A DNA stretch of 22,955 nt, taken from the IMG/VR virus record IMGVR_UViG_3300024344_000132, positions 1-22,955 of that record; one strand, 5' to 3'. Of the stretch, positions 1-10,500 are shown piece by piece. Below the pieces are notes generated by a model. It did not search any database. It was not told the DNA's origin and saw only the letters and a list, made by a program, of their open reading frames with translations. Every line of letters begins with the position of its first letter. Position 1 is the first letter of the stretch. The stretch comes from a virus. The translations under genes were made by a program, and so were the position numbers.

Positions 1-2426
1 CCTGAAAACTGTGTTTCGTCTGCTACTAATAAATCTGAACCTGATGGCATATAAACTGCAATACTTGCTGTATCACTTGCATCCATATCTGCCAACACAA
101 TTATATTTTTAGTCATATACTGTACTGTAGCATCAAAACCACCAGTAGATTGTACAAAGTAATAAGTTTTATTTGAGGTAGTAATTTTTCCTTGCACATA
201 ATTCATATCAGTATCAATGTTTCTAAGATAAAAAGATGCTTGTAGTTGATATTTACCTGTAACTGGAGCTGTAAAAGTATTACTAGCACAATCCCCATTT
301 TGGTCAAATCTTTCTGTAGCTAATGCTATAGTTGCTTCAGAGTTACCACTAATAGTTTGAGTACCTTGTCCTTGTCTATTTAATTGAAAAGCTGGTTGTA
401 GTGGTTTGGTTATTGCACCTATTTCATTTATTTTCATCGCTTCAACTAAAGTACCGCCAGTGCCTTGAGCAATACTCATTTTTATTTGTCCATAAGCGTC
501 GCCAGAGCCCTCTAAAAATTCTATACCAGAGTTTTGACTTCCACCAGAAAATCCATAGACAGCACCCATAACATTACCATCAGCACCATTTTGTCCACCA
601 AGATATATACTTCCTTGAGTTGCGCCACTATTTGCACCACCTAATAGTAAAGTAGCGTCATTTGCATGAGCTGTTCCCATAGCAGTAGCAGTTGTTGCTG
701 TATCGTGAAATCCAATTTGAACATCTGCACCAACAGTTGCACCAGCTGGTAATAATCCTATTTGTTCATTTCCAGCGTCAACAAATAAAGCATGAGTATT
801 ACCATTTGATTCTACTCGGAAGTCTATGTCTTGAGATGCGTCATTGAAAACAGTTGCTACTATGTCCATACCCATTCTCTCTCTAAGAGTTCCATCATCC
901 ATTACATTTATTACAAAAGCACCATCTTCTGAACCATCACTAACGTCAGATGTTCTTGTAATTAGCTGTGAATAAACCACATCTTGTGAATTATCGTTTC
1001 TACCTTCAAAATCTATTTGTCCAGTTACATCATCATCTGCTGGTGAACTGGTATTTCTATACATTCTTAAATTTGGACCAGCATTTGCATCAGCATCAGT
1101 TGATATTAATGTAAGTGTGTCTGTATTGTCAGCAGTGGTAATTGTCATACCAGCAGAGGATGTAATCGCACCATCAACTTGTAGTGTAGAAGCCATATCA
1201 ACAGCACCGTCTATGTCAACAACATCTAAATTGGTTGTGCCGTCAATATCTACATCACCCGAAATATCTAAATTTGTAAATACAGATGTACCTACAGCAG
1301 TTATTTTATCGTTAAATGTTGCTGCCCCAGCAGCAGACATATCTAAAGTTAATGCTGTGATAGTTGCACCACCGTCATTACCTCTTAATAGCATATCACC
1401 ATCTGAAACGCTTGAATGAATTTCAAGATTATTACTTGATTGAATAAATTGACCAAATGCAGTTCCGCCATCTTTTAGTATAACATCACCGCCATCAGCG
1501 TCTAAAATAATATCACCAGCAACATCAATTGTTAAATCACCTGAACTTAAATCTATTTCTGTGCCATCAATTGTAATATTGTCAACCACAACTCCAGCGT
1601 TTGATGTGGTAACACCTGTAACACCAAGAGTTCCAGATACAGTAGCATTACCTACTACTTCGATTAATGTAGCAGTTAATTCTATCTCGTCTGTGGCAGC
1701 AATATCTAGTACGGTCGCACTTGCACCTTGAATAAATTGAGAGGCGTCATTGAACATTAATTTGTTTGTAGAGTTTAATGTTAATCCAGCACCATCTGTA
1801 TGAGTTAATATTGTATCTTGGTCATTACCAAACTGAATTGTGCCGCTGTCTGCCAAGAATAAATCTGACCATTCTAATGAAGCAGAACCTAATGCCTGTC
1901 CATCAGCACTTGAAGGAGTGTTCGCACTTAAAGTTGTAAATGATAAAACGCCAGAACCATTTGTTGTTAATGCCTGACCACTTGAACCGTCTGCATTTGG
2001 GAAAACTAATGTGTATGCTGTTGATACATTTCCAACAGATAAACCAACATAGTTTGAACCATTGTCTGTATCTTCAAAAATTCTGATTACGCCAGGACCT
2101 GTAGCACCATTTTCGATACCTACAAACCCACCATCGTTAATATCTAATAATGTTCTTCCATCATATTGTTGAAACTTAATATCTTTTGCGTCAACCATTG
2201 GTTTAATGATTGTATCACCAGAACTATTAGAAAAAGAAAAGTGTTCGACACCTGCGATTTTAAAATCTATTCTATCATCTGTATCAGCAGTAATAGATGT
2301 ATCAGCGTCAGCGTCTAAAACTAATTCAACACCATTTAAATCTACAGCAGCTGAGAAATCTTTTAATTTAGAAGATGATATTGCTTCATCAGCGATTGAG
2401 TTTTCTATTATTTTTGATAATGCCAT
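1..2426 (-). CDS. Long tail fibre protein, 3' end beyond window (partial)
   Basis: An uninterrupted reading frame starts at ATG 2426 and stays open for about 808 residues to the left edge, so the C-terminus is missing. The start follows an AAGGAC ribosome site about 9 bases upstream and a TATAAATA late promoter at 2449-2456. The N-terminal part is Asp/Thr/Gly-rich. Around residues 280-450 come short runs of alternating hydrophobic residues with D-G and I-D-G turns (for example NLDISGDVDIDGTTNLDV), as in beta-helical phage fibres. From about residue 675 the composition changes to a jelly-roll-like block containing GNSEATI, FTAPVTGKYQLQASFYL and, at the very edge, DETQFSG. This resembles C1q/TNF-type trimeric receptor-binding heads. 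I infer a trimeric fibre that binds the host surface; the C1q-like call is from pattern only. It is the last visible member of the late block and has its own promoter. Confidence 0.8.
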   Translation of the reverse strand, partial: MALSKIIENSIADEAISSSKLKDFSAAVDLNGVELVLDADADTSITADTDDRIDFKIAGVEHFSFSNSSGDTIIKPMVDAKDIKFQQYDGRTLLDINDGGFVGIENGATGPGVIRIFEDTDNGSNYVGLSVGNVSTAYTLVFPNADGSSGQALTTNGSGVLSFTTLSANTPSSADGQALGSASLEWSDLFLADSGTIQFGNDQDTILTHTDGAGLTLNSTNKLMFNDASQFIQGASATVLDIAATDEIELTATLIEVVGNATVSGTLGVTGVTTSNAGVVVDNITIDGTEIDLSSGDLTIDVAGDIILDADGGDVILKDGGTAFGQFIQSSNNLEIHSSVSDGDMLLRGNDGGATITALTLDMSAAGAATFNDKITAVGTSVFTNLDISGDVDIDGTTNLDVVDIDGAVDMASTLQVDGAITSSAGMTITTADNTDTLTLISTDADANAGPNLRMYRNTSSPADDDVTGQIDFEGRNDNSQDVVYSQLITRTSDVSDGSEDGAFVINVMDDGTLRERMGMDIVATVFNDASQDIDFRVESNGNTHALFVDAGNEQIGLLPAGATVGADVQIGFHDTATTATAMGTAHANDATLLLGGANSGATQGSIYLGGQNGADGNVMGAVYGFSGGSQNSGIEFLEGSGDAYGQIKMSIAQGTGGTLVEAMKINEIGAITKPLQPAFQLNRQGQGTQTISGNSEATIALATERFDQNGDCASNTFTAPVTGKYQLQASFYLRNIDTDMNYVQGKITTSNKTYYFVQSTGGFDATVQYMTKNIIVLADMDASDTASIAVYMPSGSDLLVADETQFS

Positions 2427-2448
2427 CTTTTTTTGTCCTTATTACTAC

Positions 2449-2456
2449 TATTTATA
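2449..2456 (-). promoter_or_regulatory. T4-type late promoter for the long tail fibre gene
   Basis: The minus strand reads TATAAATA, the exact T4 late-promoter box, in the 33-bp gap between the upstream fibre-like gene and the long fibre ATG at 2426. With T4 spacing (start about 6 bases past the box) the leader would be about 17 bases and would still contain the AAGGA ribosome site. Assignment is by exact match to the known consensus plus position. Confidence 0.75.
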
Positions 2457-2459
2457 CAA

Positions 2460-3380
2460 CTATCCCAAGGCAGCTGCAATTGCAACCGAAAAACTAAGTG
2501 TTGCCTGACTTGCGGAAGTTACTAATGTTCCTGTCTCATTTGGTAGTGTTAATGTTCTATCTGCTGTTGGATCTACTACTGTTAGTGTAGTTTCGTGTGC
2601 GTCAGCAGTTGCCCCCTCAAATACAATACTAGAGTCAGTTAATGTTAGTGTTGTTGCAGTTAAATTTGTAATTGTTGGTGTATTAATTGTAGGACTTGTT
2701 AAAGTCTTATTTGTCAAAGTCTGTGTTCCTGTGAGTGTTGCAACCGTACTATCAATTGCTACTGTAATTGTATTACTTGAACCAGTTGTATCAATACCAG
2801 TACCACCAGCAATAGTCAATGTTTCACTATCTAAATCAATTGCAATAGTACCACTATCACTTGTAACGTCTAAATCTTGAGCAGTTATAGTTGCGTCAAC
2901 ATATGCTTTGATTGATTGTTGCGAAGCTAATTTTGTTGCACTATCAGAAGCCATATTATCTTCATCAAGAAATGCTGTACCTGAAATAGCAGTATTGAAA
3001 ACACCACTTGTAATAGTTGGTGAAGTTAAAGTTTTGTTTGTTAGTGTTTCAGTACCATCTACTGTCGCAACAGTACCAGATAAGTTTGGTAGTGTAATCG
3101 TTCTATCAGCAGTTGGGTCTGTTACTTGTAAAGTTGTTTCGTGGGCGTCATCTGTAGCACCTTCAAATACAATTTTTGTTTCGAATATAGAAGTACCTGC
3201 TTTTAAAGCAGCAATTTCTGTATTCATCGCTACAACAGCTTCTACTATATCAGTTGATGAAGCAATTGTGCCAGTTGCACTTAATAAATCTGCTATATCA
3301 CCTACATCACCTGCCGTTGAATTGTAGGTCGTTCTAAAAGTTTCTAGTGTATCTGATACTGCTACGGATCTATCTGCCAT
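2460..3380 (-). CDS. Repetitive fibre-like virion structural protein, paralogue 2
   Basis: This is a 306-residue protein, very rich in Thr, Ser, Ala and Asp and without cysteine. An FEGAT-D/A-DAHETTL...DPTADRT-TLPN...GT module occurs twice, at about residues 70-104 and 252-286. Two TLTNKTLTSPTI segments lie between, plus a central block LDEDNMASDSATKLASQQS...KAYVD at about residues 138-165. Such motifs are common in fibre or decoration proteins of marine phages. The gene is a tandem paralogue of its upstream neighbour, sharing the N-terminal MADRS start, central block and short ALG C-terminus. An AGGAT ribosome site lies 10 bases before the ATG, inside the 13-base gap behind the neighbour's stop codon. 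I infer a structural, probably trimeric, fibre or fibre-connector; no exact function can be given. Confidence 0.75.
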   Translation of the reverse strand: MADRSVAVSDTLETFRTTYNSTAGDVGDIADLLSATGTIASSTDIVEAVVAMNTEIAALKAGTSIFETKIVFEGATDDAHETTLQVTDPTADRTITLPNLSGTVATVDGTETLTNKTLTSPTITSGVFNTAISGTAFLDEDNMASDSATKLASQQSIKAYVDATITAQDLDVTSDSGTIAIDLDSETLTIAGGTGIDTTGSSNTITVAIDSTVATLTGTQTLTNKTLTSPTINTPTITNLTATTLTLTDSSIVFEGATADAHETTLTVVDPTADRTLTLPNETGTLVTSASQATLSFSVAIAAALG

Positions 3381-3393
3381 ATTAATATTTATC

Positions 3394-4320
3394 CTATCCT
3401 AATGCAAGAACTTTTGCAAAGTGTGAGCCTTTCGTTGCGAATTGAGCGGTTGTTATTGCTGTCATATCAGCGTTTGGTATTGTAATTACATTATCTTGTG
3501 TTGGGTCTTGAGCATTTAAAGTTACTTCGTGTGCGTCAGCAGTTGAACCTTCAATAATTATACCGTTTGCCCCAATATTTAATCCACTAATTGTTGAAGT
3601 TCCTAAAGAAAACGAATCAATTGTTGGACTTGTAAAAGTTTTGTTTGTTAAAGTTTGTGTTCCTGTTTTCGTTACAACATTTGAAGTTGTTGCGAATGTT
3701 ACTGTATTACTTGAAGCACTAGTTCCTATTTCTGTACCACCAGAGAAAGTTAATGTTTCACTATCTAAATCTATACTTTGTGCTGTACCACTATCGGGTG
3801 CAATATCTAAATCTTGAGCAGTTGTCTGATTATCAACATATGCCTTAAAACTTTGTTGTGTAACTGCTTTTGTTGCACTATTACTTGCCATATCATCTTC
3901 ATCTAATATAGCAGTTCCTGAAACAGCAGTATTTAAAACTGGACTAGTTAGTGTTGGTGTAGTGAAAGTGTGGTTTGTAACAGTTTGAGCACCTTCAATT
4001 AACATAACTGTACCATCATGATTAGGTAAAGTAAATGTTCTATCAGCAGTTGGATCAGTTACAGCAAGAGTTGTTTCAAAACTATCCTCTGTAGCACCTT
4101 CAAATATAATAGACCCACCACTAAAAACATGATTGTCAGTTGATATAGTTGTTAAATCAGGATTTAATAATACAACAGCCTCAACAACATCGGTTGCAGC
4201 CGCAATAATACCACTAGTTCCTTGTAGAACTGATATGTCTCCTATATCTTCAGCAGTACCATTAAATTCAAATCTAAATTTATTTAATGTATCGCCTGCT
4301 GCTATACTTCTATCTGCCAT
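3394..4320 (-). CDS. Repetitive fibre-like virion structural protein, paralogue 1
   Basis: This 308-residue protein is the tandem paralogue of the gene just downstream. Both begin MADRS, carry the EGAT/EGST...DPT...LPN/IPN module near both ends (about residues 71-105 and 254-288), have the central LDEDDMASNSATKAVTQQS...KAYVD block, and end in LALG or AALG. The second module copy here is degenerate (DPTQDNVITIPN). The two genes have clearly diverged, so the duplication is not recent. The ATG lies within the last codons of the 75-aa coiled-coil gene (11-base overlap), suggesting translational coupling. The role is inferred from composition and position after the baseplate genes: a fibre or fibre-like virion protein. 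Confidence 0.75.
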   Translation of the reverse strand: MADRSIAAGDTLNKFRFEFNGTAEDIGDISVLQGTSGIIAAATDVVEAVVLLNPDLTTISTDNHVFSGGSIIFEGATEDSFETTLAVTDPTADRTFTLPNHDGTVMLIEGAQTVTNHTFTTPTLTSPVLNTAVSGTAILDEDDMASNSATKAVTQQSFKAYVDNQTTAQDLDIAPDSGTAQSIDLDSETLTFSGGTEIGTSASSNTVTFATTSNVVTKTGTQTLTNKTFTSPTIDSFSLGTSTISGLNIGANGIIIEGSTADAHEVTLNAQDPTQDNVITIPNADMTAITTAQFATKGSHFAKVLALG

Positions 4321-4537
4321 TTGTCATACCTATAATTAAATTTTTTATTTCTCTCATTTCGTTTTTTAATTCATTAACATCTCTAATTACTTGTCTTACT
4401 TCATCATCTTTTACTTTTTGTTTAGTTTTTCTTGCCATGTATCTAGCATAAGCGTCTGAATCTGTATTGATAATTGCTTGAGATTTTAAGTCTCTTACTA
4501 AATGTTGATGTCCTTGCACTTTAACAGTATCACTCAT
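4310..4537 (-). CDS. Small charged coiled-coil protein of the structural operon
   Basis: The gene encodes a 75-residue protein. I chose ATG 4537 (MSDTVKVQGHQ) over a TTG seven codons earlier, because the TTG lies inside the preceding gene and the ATG follows that gene's TAA by only four bases. The N-terminal half includes HLVRDLKSQAIINTDSDAYARY. The C-terminal half is a predicted helix with heptad-like hydrophobic spacing (VRQVIRDVNELKNEMREIKNL) that should form a coiled coil. Short proteins of this form sit between structural genes in marine T4-like phages, but I do not know a function. The tail overlaps the next start by 11 bases. It could be a fibre trimerisation partner or assembly factor; that is a guess. 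Confidence 0.6.
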   Translation of the reverse strand: MSDTVKVQGHQHLVRDLKSQAIINTDSDAYARYMARKTKQKVKDDEVRQVIRDVNELKNEMREIKNLIIGMTNGR

Positions 4538-4541
4538 ATGA

Positions 4542-7500
4542 TTAAACTGCCAAAGCAATTCCTCTTAAATCTTTAATTCTTGGAGGATAAGAACTAACTG
4601 TTCCTTTTAAAACAAGTTTAAGTTGAAATGATGTAAATGGAGCAAGACTACTAACACTATATTGGTGTTCTTTGAAAGTGCCATCGTCAGTTGGTGTAAC
4701 AGCCTTATCAGGAGAACCATCAGTATTAAATGGTGTCCACAATAAGTCTTTCATATCTCTAGCGTCATCAGCATTTGATACACGGAAATAAGCTTCTACT
4801 TCAGAGGTTGAAGGAACATCAGCAGATATACGAATATCAATAGATGTTGATTCATTCTCTAATTGAATTGCCCTTGTAATATATTTCGCAGATGAACTAC
4901 CTCCACTTTTTGCCGTATCAGCAACAAAGTCTGGTGTAGTTCCTGATACAGGATTATATAAGTGATTTCTTATTAAGTGAGCACTTAATCTACTTGTATC
5001 AATAATTGGCGAAATATTATCATCACCTGTTTGTGTTTTAATTTTTAAAGACATTGATAAAGATTTACTACCTGACATTTCGTTTGTTTCATTTATTTGA
5101 GAGGCAACAATTCTTGGTGCCGTCATATAATAATCTTCATTTAAATCTACTGCAACTTGTTTTGAAGCAGTTACTAAACTAAATTCTGTTTCACTACCCT
5201 CTAAAGTTTTACCAGTAGTTGTTCTTAATGTAGCAGAAAGTTCTGTGCCTGGTGGTTGAATAACACCAGCAATAGGTTTAATAACATCATACATCATATT
5301 TCTTGTAACGGTTACAGTTTCTCCACCAACATCTCCTGTTGCGTCAGCAGCGTCAGAATTTTGTGCTGTTACTTGATAACTATGCATTTTAATATTTTTA
5401 ATTGTTGTATATGTACCATTAATATTTGTAGAAGCAATACCGTTATATGTTCCTGAAGCAACACCAGCAATTGTTACATTATTTGATGTACTATGCATAC
5501 CGTGATTTCTATGATTTATTGTTATATCAGCAGAACCACTTGTTGTTGTAATAGGATTTAATCCTAATAATTTTGTAGGCACAACATCATTTACAAGAAC
5601 CACAGTTCCTTCAGTATTTTCTGTAAACTTACAACGATTAATTTTAAATTTAACATCTTCATTTTGTTCAGATGTCCATGTTGAAGCATTTTGTGATTTA
5701 AACATACTTCCAAGATACGGTTGATTAGAAATTAATCTTGAACCATCTAAAGTTGTTTGTCCTAATCTTGAAGTGTACATTGTATAATCTGTATTATTTG
5801 TAATTACACAAAACGCATATTCTATTCCATTCTGTAAAAATACAGGACTTGGGAATGTAAATTTAGTTGCAGCCGAAGCGTCATCTGATACAGTAATGTC
5901 AGCAGAGTCAACAGTTTGTTGACCAAAAGGAACAACTGTTGTAGTTGGGTAACCATTTACCATTGTTCTAATTTGAAGTGTTACAGGTAACGCACTTGAT
6001 TTAGTTTTAAAGTAAACCTCAATACTTGAAACATAAAGACCATTAGTCTTATCAACCATAAATGATTGACAAACAGGATCGAACCATCCGCCAGTTTCAT
6101 CTCTAACAATTCTAGTACCTTGAGCACCAATAACTTGACTTGTATCAGTTGATGTTGTTCTCTGTATTTGTGTTTCTCTAGTTGATAAAACTGTTCCTTG
6201 AACTGTTTGAATTAATCCTTTTGCTGTATAGTCTGCCTCAGCAGAAGTGGTTACAAGCCCTTCGGTTTTTACATTTGTTGAACTTGAAGTTAATCTGAAT
6301 ACTCTCTTACCAACTCTCCATCTTGGTGGTATTGTAAATCCTGGACCAGTTGGAATTATTCTAGGATCTCTTGGGGCAGGTAAAGCAAATACACCTGAAG
6401 CAGTACCAGCAGAATTAGTTGTTAAAGCTGCACCTGCACTTGAACCAGTTGGCGTTACATATGTTGAAACATCAACTCCATCAAAGAAAGGATAAATTCT
6501 TGTACCAGGTTTCATTCCTTTTGCAGTAAATGAAATATCTTTTGCTCTTATGAATGTAGCAAAAGCAACTTGTACTACTCTGTTACCAATACTTGTATTT
6601 CTTAATCCACCAGGAACTAAAGATGTTCTTACACCTGTTCTTGTTCTATTATTAACTTCTTGAAAATCAACTGTTGTTCTATTTACTCGTCTAATAAATG
6701 GCCATTGTGGTCGTCTATCAATACGGTTTTCATTTACCTCAGTACCAGCAATATCGACACTTGACCAGTTATTGTTCCATTCGTTCCATACAGTACCTAA
6801 ATTTAATTCTTGCACACTATTACCAGCACCGTCTGTAAGTGTATCAAATACACCAGGAATATTAACTGTCATTTCAGGAAGTGTTTCTGTTTCCATCCAA
6901 TCATCTTGGTCTGGAGTAAGTGTAACATTTCCTACAAATGATATGGTGTCATATGGGTTTAGATTAACAGTTGTACTAGCATATTGTTGTTCTATTTCTG
7001 TTACCTCAGTATAAGGTAAAGTAATTAAATCACCAGTTTTTTGATAACCATTTGTTGTTCTAATTGCGTCTGTCATAGAAGCACTATTTTCTAATGAAGA
7101 ATCTGCCTCAATTAGATTAGTATTATCCATATGGTGTGAAGGTCTTAATTCGCCTGCAGCCATATCCATAGATATAGAATAATCGTTATCACTAACATCA
7201 CCAATACCATGACCTGTAAAGTTATCTACTATGAAACCATTTTTAAATCTATCAAAACCATCAGCGTCTTGTATTTGTAAACTTTGAGCACTTTGTTCTA
7301 ATAAGTTTAATTGAGTATAATATTCCATATTCTCAATTCTTTTGTGTAGACCACCAATATCTCTCATTGTATATCTTCTATTATCAATTGCCTTTATTTC
7401 AATAGTTGATATATCAAAAGTATAAGCAGGCATATAAACATCATATAAATGTATTGCGTCTTTTAATTGTTCACCAAATCCTGGTTCAATTGCAGAAGCA

Positions 7501-10500
7501 CCAGTTACTACTTTAAACTGTCCTTTTGATGATAGATAAACTCTTCCTCTTTTTGATAGATAGTATTCTAAGTCAGCTGTAACATCTGAATTAACTTTAG
7601 CAAATTCAATTGCTGAACTACCTGTGCCATCAAATGACCTATCAGCACTACCAGAGTTAATTGTAGAAGCGTTATCTACTCTTGGTCTAAAGTCTAAACA
7701 ATCTCTTAATGCAAAATCTTCACCAGTAATATCTGAAGTGTATCCAGGAATATTAGTATAAGTAAAACCAGAATAACTATCAACACTAAAGAAGTTTCCA
7801 GCACCATGTTCAAAGTAATCAAAATTAATTAATAATCTTCCAGTTGGTGCAGCTTCACCAGGTTTTAAAATTAGTCTTGCAATATCATAGAAGTTGTCTC
7901 TTTGTCCTGTATCTAATTCAAATCTTCTCGTAATATCTGTATCATCTGTATCAGCAGCAGTACTAAAGTCAGCAGCCATAAATACACTATTTAATTTATG
8001 AACATCTGCCTTTCCTAAACTTATGAACTCATCAGTTGCAAGCGTTTGAGTATCTATTGTTACCGTTGAGCCTACTGTATTAGTTTTAGTTTTTGCACCA
8101 GCAACGGAAGCAGAAATTGTTGCTATAACTTTAATTTTATGTCCGTTATATCCACTACCTAAATCTATTGTTAATGTTTTTCCTGTTGGAGAACCACCAA
8201 GCGTAAAATCGCTTCCAGTAGAGAGTGATACAACATCACCAGCAGTACCTGTAGAACCAGAACCTGTTGACATAATTGATACAGTATAATCATTCTCAGT
8301 AAACGCAGAAAATATTTCGTTTGTACCAGCAGTTAATGTTCCAGTACCTGAACTTGAAAGGGTTGTAACAAATTGCCTACGAATTTTAAAACTTGTATCA
8401 CTTAATCCAGAATTATCCTCTGTTAATAATGTTTTAACTACGTTATAAGGTAATTTAAATATTGCAGTATTTTTACCAGCGTCTTGAAGTTTTGCTCTTT
8501 GTCTTACTAACTGTCTTGATGTTGCACTAGCAGTTCCTAACCCAACTTTGGTTTGTAATCTTGTATTTGATTCTATGTTTTGTACAATTCTTGTAACTGT
8601 ACTACCTTGGTTATCAACAAAGAAAATTTGGTCACCTATTTTTAATTCTTCAGTAAATTTAGTTCCAGAACCAACTAATACGTCAGCCTGGTCAGCAGGA
8701 TCTTCTAATCCAATACCAAAATCAATACTAGTTCCCTCAGTTGCATCCTCTAAGATTATATTATCTCCAGAGTTAGAACCGTTAGCGTCTGTTCCATCCA
8801 TAATAATACTACCAGGAGAGGCAGCGGGATCCACCGTTGATACTACTCCTGTTAAAGTTGTATCATCACCAAAGATTGAATCTAATGAAACATTGGAAGT
8901 ATAAGTAGGACTTCCTGCCATTGAAATACCTTTAGTCTGATTAAAAGATTTTTGTTCGAATCCTTTTTTACCAAAGAAATCTGCCTGAACTGTTCCACTT
9001 CTTGAATTAGTTGGTGCATTAATTGCTTCACCAGCAACAAATTCACCTTTAACATCACTTAATACAATTGTTGTATGTTTTGCTGTACCACCAGATGAAT
9101 ATGCACTTGAAGAAGCTAAATCAATAGGAGGTGTACCAGAGATATTATCAAATATCTCAAAAGTTGTTGCAGTTGCATTTTTTACAACGTGGTTACCATT
9201 TACAGTACTTGACATACCGACTACACTTGCAATCGTAACTACTTGTCCATCAGTAAAGTTATGACCACCAGAGCAGGTAACAACAGCTGGGGATGCTTGT
9301 GAAACACCTGTGATAGTTGCGGAACCTTCAGTTGAAGTGCCTTGAATAATACCAGTTGCACCTGAAGTTTCGCCTGTTAGTTTATCTCCAGTTGTTAATG
9401 CACCAGACATAACACCTTTTACATTAACATGAGCAAACATTTCTATATCAAATAAGAAGTGTTTAAATTTTACATCTCTTGTAGCCGCATTTGATAAATG
9501 AGTTGTAGTTCCTGAATCAGGACTTACAGCAGAACCAGAGTTATATTCAAATGCTCTAGTTTTTGCACGACCAATATCAAATACATGAGCAAGAGCAGTA
9601 CCAAAAACAGAACCTCTAGTAGCATGTGCTGTATCCACTAATCTTAATGTTTTAAAATTTTCTATCTCACCAGATACAAAGTTAATATCAGGTGTACCAA
9701 AAACTTCTTCTACATTAACAAAAGAACCAACATCAAATCTCGTTGTAATTCCACTATCTGTTTCAAAATCTCTTGCCTTATCTACATCAATATATGTTGT
9801 ACCTATTTTTCCTATTTCATATCCTTTGACGTAAGCCTTTCCTTGAGAAAGACCAAATGCTAATTTTGCTTCGTCAGCAGTGTTACCATCATCGGAAGTA
9901 GTACCAGTTGCATAGATACCACGATTATCTCCTGATAGTAAATGCTCTCTAATATCTAATTCAAAATCATCTACAACATAATCACCAGATTCGTCATATG
10001 TTCGTCTTGCTAAAGTATCTTCAATAGATGTACGAGTATCATCTACTGGTCTGTTTTGTAATTTACCATTTTTTAATCTAAATGTTTCTACAAAACTTGA
10101 GTCAGCAGTTGATGTTAAAGATAATTTTGCTAATGTTAATGTAATTTTAAATCTATGAGCACCAGTTGCATTTACATTTGATGAACCAGTTGCGTTATCT
10201 AATAAACTTGAATCGTCTGTTGAAGTTATAAAGTTTTCTGTAACTGTTAAACCTACTCTATAATCTGGAGTGTTTGTGTATTTGTCTAGCACTAAACTTT
10301 GTGCGTCTACCTCAACAAAGTAACCATTAATATAATATGTACCAGCGTCTATGAAAGCAGCAGAACCTGTGTGTGAACTTGCAACAACGGCAGTTTCTCC
10401 TGTTGAAGCATCCGATGTTAATGTTTCACCATCAGTAAATGTATCTGAAGCATTATCAGTACCAGAGTTTCTATATTTTACAAATAAAGTATCTGGATCA

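Larger units (their letters stand above)
2460..4320 (-). repeat. Tandem gene duplication with internal repeats
   Basis: Two adjacent, similar-length genes share their start, central block and end. Inside each, one module (EGAT...DPTADRT...LPN...GT) occurs near the N-terminus and again near the C-terminus, making four copies, at about 2523-2627, 3069-3173, 3456-3561 and 4006-4110. This is an old duplication: copies differ at many positions, and the last module of the upstream gene is the most changed. Confidence 0.75.

Noticed and set aside
2206-2508. Plus-strand frames of 66-139 codons across the structural block (for example 2908-3327, 10351-10623, 15034-15399)
   Set aside because: They are antisense shadows of long minus-strand genes with biased Thr/Ser/Ala codons, lie fully inside them and have no ribosome sites.
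3386-3393. GATAAATA on the minus strand, one mismatch from the late promoter
   Set aside because: It is only five bases from the ATG at 3380, so RNA would begin at or inside the gene; it also overlaps the ribosome site of that gene.
1-4320. Possible diversity-generating retroelement or CRISPR-like repeats in the fibre region
   Set aside because: No reverse transcriptase, template repeat or evenly spaced short repeats are present; the repetition is protein-level module duplication.
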